Positions 8,875-17,209 of a stretch of 36,068 bases of DNA are shown here, in pieces. A program made the translations under genes and the position numbers. Each line of letters starts with the position of its first letter. The first letter of the stretch is position 1. The notes under the pieces are model-generated. The model did no database searches. It saw nothing but the letters and a program-made list of their open reading frames with translations, and was not told the DNA's origin. The DNA is from JAQVXR01 sp050945755 (lineage in GTDB: Bacteria > Bacillota > Dehalobacteriia > Dehalobacteriales > Dehalobacteriaceae), in assembly GCA_050945755.1 (NCBI GenBank), contig JBMNTN010000018.1, positions 1 through 36,068 of the forward strand, read 5' to 3'.

Positions 8875-10130
8875 CATTTACTGGTTAAAAATCGTTTCCG
8901 CAGTTTTCTCAACCATCGGAGCAAAATACCGTCGGAACTAAATTTCACCATCGGAGCATCATAAGGGCCAGGAGCAAGAATTACGCCAAAGGGCTGGCCC
9001 AATCCTTTGCGAATAGCATTTCGGGAAAACTTATTGCTTTTGTATTGCAGCCATTCCGCCTCAATAAATCCCAATGAATCCTCCAAGGCAACGGACATAT
9101 CATATTTAGAATTAACAGGCCATCCATTGATATCCAATATAATATCTCCTGTCCTTAACCCCAGGCGATAGGCTGGAGAACCGGGCAGTACGTCCAGCAC
9201 CATCACGCCTCTGACCGGGTCCACGTAAAGAGGCGTACCGGACTGTCCTTCTTTTTGGCTCAGTCGGATCACCATCTCATGACCTAAAGGGCTGAAGAGG
9301 GCGGGTAAAAAAGCAGTCCACGAAACATGGGATGCCAGCACGGAAAGGCCCAGCAGGACAAAACTAAAGAGAAATAAATGGAAAGATGATTTGCGACTCT
9401 TTTCCCTAGGCGAAGAAACAGCAGCTAAATCTCCGTAACCTAAAGCCGCCACCACTGGAATCAACTGGTATACCACCTTTGCCGATTCTTGCACACCCCC
9501 GGGCTTGATCAAAGGCCACCAATTAGGCATTTGAACAAACCCTTCGACAAATTCACCCCCGGGAACAACCATAAACGCCAAGGCTACCATTGGTATCGGC
9601 CAAAATTTCTGTAAATTAAACGCTCCGATTACCCGACCACTCTGGTGACGCATATAAACAGGAACTGCATCAACATGCCCAGTAACCAAAATAAGCAGCG
9701 CCTCAACCATATGGAGAAGAGCGACTAAAGCCATTAGTTGGGGAACATCAACATGGGGGACACCAAAAATCAAATAAGACAGGGAGATTAACCCCCCAGC
9801 ATAAGAAAAACAAACTAGGCGGGGGCTGATAAATAATAAAAGAATCGCCACCGGCCAAAGCCAAATAATGCCGATATTATTAAGGCTGATGCCAAGGAAA
9901 ACCATTAAAAAACTTGCTGCCAACCCACCGACCAAGCCGCTTCCTATGGCTAAAAAATAAGGCCAGAGTGTCTCTCCTTTGATCCCGAACAAGGCTTCTT
10001 TTGACTTATACATCTGGTAATACTGATAGGCCAATAAGAGCATGACAACCCAAAAAAGCGGTGAATATAAAAGTTGGATAAATGCTTTTACAACCTGAAC
10101 AATAATTTCTATCCATGTCAGGAGATGCAA
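8874..10130 (-). CDS. MinJ-like polytopic membrane protein with C-terminal PDZ domain
   Basis: About 418 residues. The first ~290 residues contain multiple hydrophobic membrane segments. The C terminus has a PDZ domain (about residues 310-385: VRGVMVLDVLPGSPAYRLGLRTGD and the following DINGWPV). Position directly downstream of ctpB in an ftsE-ftsX-hydrolase-ctpB cluster, plus this architecture and length, matches Bacillus MinJ, which bridges DivIVA and MinD in division-site selection. Equivalence is inferred from synteny and architecture only. The frame opens with GTG at 10148, but that codon has no ribosome site. TTG at 10130 has GAGGTG six bases upstream and is preferred. A hairpin overlaps the end of ctpB just upstream. 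Confidence 0.8.
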   Translation of the reverse strand: MHLLTWIEIIVQVVKAFIQLLYSPLFWVVMLLLAYQYYQMYKSKEALFGIKGETLWPYFLAIGSGLVGGLAASFLMVFLGISLNNIGIIWLWPVAILLLFISPRLVCFSYAGGLISLSYLIFGVPHVDVPQLMALVALLHMVEALLILVTGHVDAVPVYMRHQSGRVIGAFNLQKFWPIPMVALAFMVVPGGEFVEGFVQMPNWWPLIKPGGVQESAKVVYQLIPVVAALGYGDLAAVSSPREKSRKSSFHLFLFSFVLLGLSVLASHVSWTAFLPALFSPLGHEMVIRLSQKEGQSGTPLYVDPVRGVMVLDVLPGSPAYRLGLRTGDIILDINGWPVNSKYDMSVALEDSLGFIEAEWLQYKSNKFSRNAIRKGLGQPFGVILAPGPYDAPMVKFSSDGILLRWLRKLRKRFLTSK

Positions 10131-10182
10131 CCCATTCACCTCACTCACTAGAAAAAGCCTGTCCTCTTAACAACCAAAGGAA

Positions 10183-10208
10183 AACCGTGGGACGACCCTC
10201 CCGCGGTT
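10183..10208 (-). terminator. Hairpin overlapping the ctpB stop codon
   Basis: On the minus strand AACCGCGGG pairs with CCCACGGTT (one C-A mismatch) around an 8-base loop, followed by TTCCTTTGG. It could partly terminate or attenuate read-through from ctpB into the MinJ-like gene. The T-tract is poor. Confidence 0.45.
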
Positions 10209-11379
10209 AAGTATCAAGTTCTTTCTGAAGAACCTCCAGCGCTTTTTTGAGCTGCATATCTTGTTCCGGATCGCCTGAATATATCGCCACAGGGTCTGTA
10301 TCTTCCGGCAAGAGGACTTCCACATCAGGGACAATTCCTTTTTTATGAATATCATTCTTGTTGGGAGTAAGGTATTTTGCTGTGGTAATCTTCAACGCCG
10401 CTCCATCATCAAGTTCAAAAACACTTTGGACAATGCCTTTACCAAAACTTGTTTCTCCAACCAGTATCCCGGCATTCACATCTTTTATCGCGCCAGCCAC
10501 AATTTCCGCTGCACTGGCACTGCCTTTATTAATCAATACAACCGTCGGAAGGTCAATTAAATTACCTTTGGAAACAAATGATTCCGTACTGTATTTATCA
10601 ACCAGCCAAACCACCGGCTTCCCTTCCGGCACAAATAGGTTACCCGTTTCCACTGCGGCCATGAGACTGCCTCCAGGATTGTTGCGCAGATCAAGGATTA
10701 ATCCTTTAATCTCGTGTTCCTGACGCAGACTTTTCATTGTTTCCTCCAACTCCTGAGCAGTGAGATCATTAAACATAGAAATACTCACATAAGCTATCCC
10801 CGGGTAGCCTTCCAATACCCGTCCTTCAACAGACGGAATCTCAATGTTTTCCCGTACCAGCTTTACATCCCACAATTCCTCCTGGTTTTTACGCTTAATA
10901 CCCAGCGTTACAGTTGTCCCTTCTTCCCCCTTCATCATGCTTACCGCAGTATCAATATCTATACTGGACACATCCTTGCCGTCTATTTCCCAAATCTCAT
11001 CCCCGGCAACAATTCCCGCTCTGGCAGCGGGAGTTCCTTTAATCGGTGCCATCACTGTCAGCCGATGGGTCTCCTTGGGAATTCCTACGTATATTCCCAA
11101 CCCACCGTAGGTACCCGACATATGTGTTTCCAAGGCCTGATAATCCTTTGGCTCCAAATACACAGAATATGGATCCTGGAGTTCCTGAACCATCCCCTTC
11201 ATGGCACCATCAATTAATTGGCTCACCTTAACAGGTTCCAGGGCTTTAGCCTTAATCAGGCCAAGCACCTTTGACCCGTTACCAAGATGAAATATATTCA
11301 TGCTGATAACCGCAAAGACCAGCAAAACAGCCAATCCAAATCCGGCGACAATTCCCCACAGAAAGTTACGCCGTCTCAA
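10207..11379 (-). CDS. ctpB: Carboxyl-terminal processing serine protease (S41), CtpB type
   Basis: A 390-residue secreted or membrane-anchored protease with an N-terminal signal anchor (about residues 8-30), a PDZ domain (about 90-165, with YGGLGIYVG and GTPAARAGIVAGDEI) and an S41 catalytic core. The Ser-Lys pair is visible: Ser289 in GSASAAEI and Lys314 in FGKGIVQS. The 25-residue spacing equals that of B. subtilis CtpB (Ser309/Lys334, from memory). In Bacillus this enzyme processes SpoIVFA in the sporulation signalling cascade; the substrate here is unknown. The start is TTG at 11379, with GGTGA upstream. It sits between the M23 hydrolase gene and the MinJ-like gene, as in the Bacillus order. 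MITE copy B lies immediately upstream. Confidence 0.92.
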   Translation of the reverse strand: MRRRNFLWGIVAGFGLAVLLVFAVISMNIFHLGNGSKVLGLIKAKALEPVKVSQLIDGAMKGMVQELQDPYSVYLEPKDYQALETHMSGTYGGLGIYVGIPKETHRLTVMAPIKGTPAARAGIVAGDEIWEIDGKDVSSIDIDTAVSMMKGEEGTTVTLGIKRKNQEELWDVKLVRENIEIPSVEGRVLEGYPGIAYVSISMFNDLTAQELEETMKSLRQEHEIKGLILDLRNNPGGSLMAAVETGNLFVPEGKPVVWLVDKYSTESFVSKGNLIDLPTVVLINKGSASAAEIVAGAIKDVNAGILVGETSFGKGIVQSVFELDDGAALKITTAKYLTPNKNDIHKKGIVPDVEVLLPEDTDPVAIYSGDPEQDMQLKKALEVLQKELDT

Positions 11380-11480
11380 TATTATTCACCGCCCAACAAC
11401 TTCAATTGCTTAATATATATGTTTGATTTTACTTCATTATTAATTAAAACACAACCAAGTAGTAGCGCCATCCCCTTGAC

Positions 11481-11654
11481 GACTACTTAAGTTTTTGGAT
11501 GCAAAACATCGGTCAGATTAGAAGGGCGCAGGTGCCCAAAAGAATAGGATTGGCGCTTGTTTGAGCGTAAGCGAGTTTGCGCCAATCCCTTTTCGTACCG
11601 AGCTCACACAATACCTTTGTTCGCAGCCCGTTGAGTGTAAAAACTCAAATACTC
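11481..11654. repeat. MITE-like palindromic element, copy B, inverted relative to copy A
   Basis: Its right half, read on the minus strand, aligns with the left half of copy A over about 85 bases. Shared stretches include TGAGCTCGGTAC, AAAAGGGATTGGC and CAAACTCGC. Its left half matches the right half of copy A through GCGCCAATCCTATTCTTTT and ACCTGCGC. The ends (11481-11496 and 11639-11654) are imperfect inverted repeats, about 13 of 16 matching, both ending in GTTTTT. The centre GGATTGGCGC (11547-11556) and GCGCCAATCC (11579-11588) is a perfect 10-bp stem. The element stops right behind the M23 gene stop codon at 11656, so it may also act as that gene's 3' hairpin. It fills most of the 276 bases between ctpB and the M23 gene. 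Confidence 0.82.
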
Positions 11655-11655
11655 T

Positions 11656-12810
11656 TTATTTCAGATAGTTCCACGGGTTAACCGGATTACCGTCTTTTCG
11701 CACCTCAAAGTGCAGATGAGGCCCGGTACTCCATCCGGTACTTCCCACTTTGCCGATCACGTCACCCTGTTGAACCTTCTGATTATTAGAAGCCAATATC
11801 TTGGACATATGACAATACATGGAGGAGATTCCATCCCCGTGATCGATGACCACTACATTACCGAAAGCACCTAATAAACCTGTATATATGACGGTTCCAT
11901 CAGCCGCCGCCTTAATATTTACTCCTGCCGGCGCACCAATGTCTATCCCGGTATGCATCCGTTTCGTTTTTAATATGGGGTGAGTCCGCATCCCATATTC
12001 CGATGTGATCCTGGTATAACCGGGGGTCGGCCAGGAAAACACTCCATTAAACTGATCGCCGGAGTTTTTGCGCCGTTCCAGTTGGATTTTTCTAATTTGT
12101 TCCGCCAGCTGTTCGGATAATGCTTCCATCTCATTTAAAGCTTTTTCGGCAGCAGATTTCTCTTGATCGATAGTTTTTAAAAGCTGTCTCTTTTCTTCAC
12201 TTCTTTGAGCTAACCTCTGTTGCTTGCGCTGGGTGCTGGCTTTTAGACTGGCTATCTGGTCACGTCGTTGTTCCAATTCTTGCTTCTTCTCGGCAACCTC
12301 TTGCCGTTCTTCTTCAATCTCATTAAGCAGATTAACATCTTGTTCCAACAACTTTTCCAACAAGTCAAACCGCGTGAGAAAGTCACTAAAGTCAGTGGCT
12401 GCAAAAACTACTTCCAAATAAGACACCTGACCGTTAATATATACTTCTCTCATCCGCTCTTTAAAGACTCCCATCCGCTCGTCTAAATCTTTCTCTTTTT
12501 GCTCAAGCTCTTTTTCTGTGACCTTTACCCTATCTTCTGCCAACCGGAGTTCTTTTTCCAGGCCCTTCAATTCTCCTTGGACGGCAGCCATATCCACTTC
12601 CAATTCTTCCAACTGTCCCAGATAAGTTTTCTTCTCCTGTTCCTTTTTCTCCAGATTACGTTTCTGCTGTTCCATTTGGTTCTGGACTTTTCGCTGCTGT
12701 TGTTGAAACTCTTCCAACTGGTCGGCATAAGTCGGAATTAGCCCGGCAACAAAAAAGCCTCCTATGATAAGCAATGCCAAAAACCCCTTATATCCGCGCA
12801 ACCACGACAA
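11656..12810 (-). CDS. Secreted coiled-coil M23 (LytM) murein hydrolase, EnvC/CwlO-like partner of FtsEX
   Basis: A 384-residue exported protein. Residues 1-29 form a signal peptide ending PTYA/DQ. About 30-245 is a continuous Glu/Gln/Lys-rich coiled coil, and about 275-380 is an M23 LytM domain with HTGID and HLHFE zinc motifs. FtsEX-controlled hydrolases have exactly this layout, and the gene follows ftsE-ftsX directly, so it is presumably activated by FtsX at the membrane. I moved the start. The long frame opens at ATG 12891 but buries the signal peptide behind 27 residues and has only GGGG upstream. TTG 12810 has AAGGAGG (12820-12826) nine bases upstream and gives a textbook signal peptide. 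B. subtilis CwlO itself has an NlpC/P60 domain, so this is EnvC-like in catalytic type. Confidence 0.9.
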   Translation of the reverse strand: MSWLRGYKGFLALLIIGGFFVAGLIPTYADQLEEFQQQQRKVQNQMEQQKRNLEKKEQEKKTYLGQLEELEVDMAAVQGELKGLEKELRLAEDRVKVTEKELEQKEKDLDERMGVFKERMREVYINGQVSYLEVVFAATDFSDFLTRFDLLEKLLEQDVNLLNEIEEERQEVAEKKQELEQRRDQIASLKASTQRKQQRLAQRSEEKRQLLKTIDQEKSAAEKALNEMEALSEQLAEQIRKIQLERRKNSGDQFNGVFSWPTPGYTRITSEYGMRTHPILKTKRMHTGIDIGAPAGVNIKAAADGTVIYTGLLGAFGNVVVIDHGDGISSMYCHMSKILASNNQKVQQGDVIGKVGSTGWSTGPHLHFEVRKDGNPVNPWNYLK

Positions 12811-12942
12811 TCCGGTCGGCCTCCTTCCCCAAAAATAATCATATCCTAAAGAAACTTTAGCTTTACTCAAGATGTTTCTACAAGCAGACATGCCCCTATC
12901 ATAGTTCAGACGTTATCAGTTGCGACATTGTTCCGTCTATTT

Positions 12943-13833
12943 TTACACTTTTAAAAATTTTCTTAGGGAAACGACACTTCCCGCCGCTCCCAGCATCGTT
13001 CCCATAATCAACAGCCCAAAATTGATACGCCAAACCATTTCTGCCTCATTGATCAATCGAATAAAGCCAAGGGTTGTACTGACAGAATTTAAAAGGGCTG
13101 AATATGACCAAAATAAAACACCTACGGCCACTAAAGAACCAATCAGTCCTAAAAACATTCCTTCCAAAAGAAAGGGCCAGCGAATAAACCAATCGGTAGC
13201 ACCAACATATTTCATAATGGTTATTTCTTCGCTCCGGGCATAGACGGTAAGTCTAATGGTAATGGCAATTAAAACCACTGCCGCCAAAGCTAAAAGCATC
13301 ATCATGCCAAGCCCCAAAAGACGTACCCAGTTAATGACGGCAAAGAGTTTTTCCACTACTCCCTGTCCGTATCTTACTTTTTCAAATTCACTAACCCCAT
13401 TGAGCCGCTCTGCCACCGGAATGACATCTTCCGCAGTATGAGTTTTGATCGTTAAGGAATCCGGCAAGGGATTCTCCCCATCTAAAGCTGCTACCAGGTC
13501 GTGCTCTTCCCCAAATTGTTTGCGTAAAATTTCCAAGGCTTCATCCCGGCTGACAAATGTAACTTCGCTCACTCCGGCAAAGGCGGAAATATCTTGCTGC
13601 AGCTTTTCCATTTGTTCGGGAGAAGTGTCCATATGGAAGTATGCCTTGATTTCCACCTCAGACTCAATGGAATAGGCCAGAAAATTAACATTCATGACAA
13701 GCAGCCAAAACACACCGCAGATAAATAATGAAACGGCAACGGTGAGAATCGAGGCAAGACTCATCCACCCATTCCTTTTTAAGGATTTAACAGACTCTTT
13801 AAGGAAGTAGCTGATTGTTCTCAGTTTCATCAT
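12943..13833 (-). CDS. ftsX: Cell-division ABC-type permease FtsX
   Basis: The membrane partner of FtsE that transmits ATP-driven conformational change to an extracytoplasmic murein hydrolase. The 296 residues have the FtsX layout: N-terminal amphipathic stretch with SLKRNGWMS, TM1, an extracellular domain (about 50-165, containing VTFVSRDEALE), then three C-terminal TM segments. ATG 13833 (or the next ATG at 13830) has AGGGGGTGG just upstream. An ATG at 13851 is in frame but has a poorer site and would lengthen the overlap with ftsE. It overlaps ftsE by 35 bases, so the pair is translationally coupled. Confidence 0.93.
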   Translation of the reverse strand: MMKLRTISYFLKESVKSLKRNGWMSLASILTVAVSLFICGVFWLLVMNVNFLAYSIESEVEIKAYFHMDTSPEQMEKLQQDISAFAGVSEVTFVSRDEALEILRKQFGEEHDLVAALDGENPLPDSLTIKTHTAEDVIPVAERLNGVSEFEKVRYGQGVVEKLFAVINWVRLLGLGMMMLLALAAVVLIAITIRLTVYARSEEITIMKYVGATDWFIRWPFLLEGMFLGLIGSLVAVGVLFWSYSALLNSVSTTLGFIRLINEAEMVWRINFGLLIMGTMLGAAGSVVSLRKFLKV

Positions 13834-14509
13834 AGCCACCCCCTGTTTCATCCCGCACCAACCTGCCGTTTTCTAATGTCAGGACACGTTTTTTCATCAC
13901 ATCCACAATATCTCTAGCATGGGTGGCCATTAAAATTGTCGTGCCTCCCTGGTTAATTTCATTAAATAACTTCATTAAACCCCATGATGTTTCCGGATCC
14001 AGGTTCCCTGTAGGCTCATCGGCAATAATGATCATCGGCTTGTTCACAATCGCCCGGGCAATAGCTACCCTCTGCTGTTCCCCTCCCGATAACTGATTGG
14101 GCATCGCATGCATCTTTTGTCCCAATCCGACAAGTTCCAACACCTCAGGAACCCGCAGTTCAATTTCCTCTCGGGAACACCCAGTCACGATCATGGCAAA
14201 AGCGACATTGTCAAAAACACTTTGATCCGCTAAAAGCTTAAAATCCTGAAAAACTACCCCGATATTCCGCCTTAAAACAGAAATCTCCTTGCGGCTTAGT
14301 CTTTGGATACTTCTCCCTCCGACAAATATCTGTCCGGTTGTGGGCAATTCCTCTCGAAACAGCAATTTAATAAATGTAGTTTTTCCGGCCCCGCTTTGGC
14401 CGATAAGAAAAACAAATTCTCCCCGTTTTATATTCACACTGATATCTTCCAGAGCGGCAACCCCGTTCTCATATACCTTGGATACATTCACCATCTGAAC
14501 AATCAACAC
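13799..14509 (-). CDS. ftsE: Cell-division ABC-type ATPase FtsE
   Basis: A 236-residue cytoplasmic ATPase of the FtsEX complex. It has Walker A GQSGAGKTT, the FtsE-typical VVFQDFKLL Q-loop segment, the signature LSGGEQQRVAIARA, Walker B IIIADEPTGNLD and the H-loop MATHA. The start is GTG 14509, with AGGAG eight bases upstream. TTG 14506 and ATG 14494 are in-frame alternatives. First gene of ftsE-ftsX-M23-ctpB-minJ-like. The 130 bases upstream to the proA terminator are AT-rich; I could not assign a convincing promoter in them. Confidence 0.95.
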   Translation of the reverse strand: MLIVQMVNVSKVYENGVAALEDISVNIKRGEFVFLIGQSGAGKTTFIKLLFREELPTTGQIFVGGRSIQRLSRKEISVLRRNIGVVFQDFKLLADQSVFDNVAFAMIVTGCSREEIELRVPEVLELVGLGQKMHAMPNQLSGGEQQRVAIARAIVNKPMIIIADEPTGNLDPETSWGLMKLFNEINQGGTTILMATHARDIVDVMKKRVLTLENGRLVRDETGGGYDETENNQLLP

Positions 14510-14637
14510 TAGTTCAACTCCTATAGCCCCTAAGCTTTACGCATAATTGCATTTAGCTGTTTTTAGTTCGACAGAATAACGTTAAATTCCTTTCTTATTT
14601 TTTAATTGGCGAAAAATAGCTTTATAGAAAATTAAAC

Positions 14638-14677
14638 AGAAAAAAAGCACCCTCCGCAACCTTTGCCGAAAGTGCTT
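14638..14677 (-). terminator. Intrinsic terminator of proB-proA
   Basis: On the minus strand AAGCAC (14677-14672) and GTGCTT (14650-14645) form a stem enclosing a second GCAA/TTGC helix, followed by TTTTTTTC. It lies 29 bases past the proA stop. Confidence 0.75.
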
Positions 14678-14705
14678 ATCAGGTTCTACCCTTTATATAA
14701 AAACT

Positions 14706-15962
14706 TTATTTACGGATTTGGCCGTTTCCGTAAATAATATATTTTATTGTAGTCAATGCTTCTAATCCCATGGGGCCCCGCGCATGGAGCTTTTGGGTGC
14801 TGATGCCGATTTCCGCTCCATAGCCAAATTGATAACCGTCTGTAAAACGGGTCGATGTATTCACAAAGACTGCCGCTGCATCCACTTCCTCCAGAAACCT
14901 TTGGGCATTTTCATAGTTATTTGTCACAATTGCTTCCGAATGCTTCGTACCATAAGTTGTAATATGTTCTATCGCTTCCTCGATGGTATCCACAACCTTG
15001 ACTGCCAAAATTAGATCAAGATATTCCGTAGACCAATCTGCTTCTTTTGCCGGGACCACACCCTGGATAATCCGGCAAGTTTCTGGGCATCCCCGCAGTT
15101 CCACTCCCTGCTCCTGCATTTTTTCCTTTAAAGGAGGAAGAACTTGAGGTGCAACTTCCCGGTGCACCAGCAATGTTTCCATGGCGTTACAGACACCCGG
15201 CCGGTGGGTCTTGGCATTAAACGCGATTTTCACAGCCATTTCTTGATCAGCATCACTGTCAATATAGGTGTGACAATTGCCCACACCTGTCTGAATTACC
15301 GGTACCGTAGCATGATTGACCACATGCTGAATTAAATTTGCCCCACCCCGGGGAATCAAGACATCAAGATATTGATTCATTTTTAACATTGCATCCACTA
15401 CTGCCCGATCCCGGGAATTTATTGATTGGATGCTGCCAGCGGGTAATCCTGCACAAACCACCGCTTGACTAATAATATCTGTAATCGTCTGATTGGAATG
15501 AAAGGCCTCCGATCCACCGCGCAGGACAACAGCATTTCCCGTTTTCAGGCACAACCCGGCGGCATCCACCGTGACATTAGGCCGGGCTTCGTAAATCATC
15601 CCTACCACCCCAAGGGGCACTCGTTTTTTGCCTATCATCAATCCATTTGGCCTTTTCCACATCCCGGTTACTTCTCCAATCGGGTCAGCCAGGGATTTCA
15701 GAGCTTCAAGCCCCTGGGCCATATCTTTAATGCGCCCCTCATTCAGCATTAAACGATCCAATAAAGCTTTGGATAACCCTTTTTCCGCTCCCAAATCCAG
15801 ATCCTTTTGGTTTGCTTCCAAGATTCGGGCAGAGTTTTCTACTAAAGCATCTGCCATCATTTGAAGAGCATGATTCTTTTCCGTTTCCGAAGCCGTTGCT
15901 AACACCCGGGCTGCCTTTTTCCCATTCTGCCCAATCACTTCCCAATTAACTTCCCATTTCAT
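14706..15962 (-). CDS. proA: Gamma-glutamyl phosphate reductase
   Basis: Second step of proline synthesis: NADPH reduction of gamma-glutamyl phosphate to glutamate-5-semialdehyde. The 418 residues are the usual length. Family segments include KKRVPLGVVGMIYEARPNVT, the nucleotide-binding VVLRGGSEA, PVIQTGVGNCHTYID, KTHRPGVCNAMETLLVH with the catalytic Cys, and GPMGLEALTTIKYI near the C terminus. GAGGTG lies six bases before the ATG. proB ends 11 bases upstream. Confidence 0.96.
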   Translation of the reverse strand: MKWEVNWEVIGQNGKKAARVLATASETEKNHALQMMADALVENSARILEANQKDLDLGAEKGLSKALLDRLMLNEGRIKDMAQGLEALKSLADPIGEVTGMWKRPNGLMIGKKRVPLGVVGMIYEARPNVTVDAAGLCLKTGNAVVLRGGSEAFHSNQTITDIISQAVVCAGLPAGSIQSINSRDRAVVDAMLKMNQYLDVLIPRGGANLIQHVVNHATVPVIQTGVGNCHTYIDSDADQEMAVKIAFNAKTHRPGVCNAMETLLVHREVAPQVLPPLKEKMQEQGVELRGCPETCRIIQGVVPAKEADWSTEYLDLILAVKVVDTIEEAIEHITTYGTKHSEAIVTNNYENAQRFLEEVDAAAVFVNTSTRFTDGYQFGYGAEIGISTQKLHARGPMGLEALTTIKYIIYGNGQIRK

Positions 15963-15972
15963 ATCTTACACC

Positions 15973-17109
15973 TCATACTTTTAATACCATATTATTGCGA
16001 TGCACGATATAATCATAATCCTTGTGACCTAAAATACCTTCGATTTCGTGGGACTGATGACCCATGATCCGCTTCACATTATCAACACCGTAATCAACAA
16101 TCCCACGGGCAAATTCCTTATGATCAGCCGTTTGAATGCTCACAATATCACCGGGTTCAAAATTACCTTCCAGTCCAATCACCCCGATGGGCAACAAACT
16201 CTTCCCTGCCTGAATGATTGCCCGCTCCGCTCCTTGATCCACATACAAAGCGCCCCGCAACTCCGCCCCGAAAGCAATCCACCTTTTCCGATGATGCAGC
16301 TTATATTCCTTAGGTAAAAACAGTGTTCCTACTTCCCGCCCCTCTAATATATCATCCAGCACAGCTGGTTCTTTTCCCTGGGCAATCACCATAGGTATCC
16401 CCGCATTCCCAGCAATCTTTGCTGCTTGAATCTTTGTTTGCATCCCGCCGCTTCCCAGGTGGGTCCCGGCGCCTCCTGCCAGTTCTTCAATTTCCGGTGT
16501 GATGTTTTCAATCAAAGGAATTAATTGCGCGTCCGGATCCCCCTTGGGGTCGCCAGTATAAAGTCCGTCGATATCCGAAAGAATAATTAATAAATCTGCG
16601 TCCACCAGTCCGGCCACCAAAGCAGCCAGGGTATCGTTATCACCAAAACGAATTTCTTCCCAGGCAACAGTATCGTTTTCATTGATAATGGGAATTATCC
16701 CCATGCCAAGCAAGGTATGAAGGGTATTCCTGGCATTGAGATATCTCTTTCGGTCGGAGATATCATCTCTGGTCAGTAAAATCTGGGCAACTGTCTGTCC
16801 ATATTCACCAAACATCTTTTCATACATATGAAGCAAAATCCCTTGTCCTACCGCAGCAGCAGCCTGCTTTTCCGGAATGCTTTTCGGCTTCTTCCCCATT
16901 CCTAACTTGGCCATGCCGACACCTACTGCACCGGATGTCACCAAAATAACTTCTTTGCCTTGATTCTCCGCATTGGCTAACTTACAGGTAAGCTTATTGA
17001 TTAAATTTAAGTCCATTTTGCCGGTGCTGCACGTCAGGGTACTGGACCCCACTTTCACCACAATCCGTTTGGCCTGGGCTAAATGGCTTTTTACACATAA
17101 CACATCCAT
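15973..17109 (-). CDS. proB: Glutamate 5-kinase with C-terminal PUA domain
   Basis: First, feedback-inhibited step of proline synthesis: phosphorylates glutamate to gamma-glutamyl phosphate, the substrate of the adjacent proA. The 378 residues contain an amino-acid kinase domain (about 1-265: VVKVGSSTL, VTSGAVGVGM, IPIINENDTVA, ILSDIDGLYTGDP, GGMQTKIQAAKIA) and a PUA domain (about 285-378). The ATG at 17109 has only AAGGGCG close by, so the start is less certain than for neighbours. The leader is short and contains no T-box, unlike some Bacillus pro genes. Confidence 0.95.
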   Translation of the reverse strand: MDVLCVKSHLAQAKRIVVKVGSSTLTCSTGKMDLNLINKLTCKLANAENQGKEVILVTSGAVGVGMAKLGMGKKPKSIPEKQAAAAVGQGILLHMYEKMFGEYGQTVAQILLTRDDISDRKRYLNARNTLHTLLGMGIIPIINENDTVAWEEIRFGDNDTLAALVAGLVDADLLIILSDIDGLYTGDPKGDPDAQLIPLIENITPEIEELAGGAGTHLGSGGMQTKIQAAKIAGNAGIPMVIAQGKEPAVLDDILEGREVGTLFLPKEYKLHHRKRWIAFGAELRGALYVDQGAERAIIQAGKSLLPIGVIGLEGNFEPGDIVSIQTADHKEFARGIVDYGVDNVKRIMGHQSHEIEGILGHKDYDYIVHRNNMVLKV

Positions 17110-17179
17110 CGCCCTTCACACTTCTTTCTATCAGCTTTAAAAAAACTTGGCTAAGCACTTTATCCATCAGTCTAAACCT

Positions 17180-17209
17180 ATTTTATCAAAGCAAGGGTGT
17201 TTTTGTCAC
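17180..17209 (-). promoter_or_regulatory. Candidate promoter of proB-proA
   Basis: On the minus strand GTGACA (17209-17204), an 18-base spacer and TAAAAT (17185-17180). It starts right behind the transketolase stop codon and about 70 bases before proB. Confidence 0.45.

Noticed and set aside
17110..17209. T-box leader for proBA
   Set aside because: The leader is too short and has no T-box sequence or specifier hairpin.
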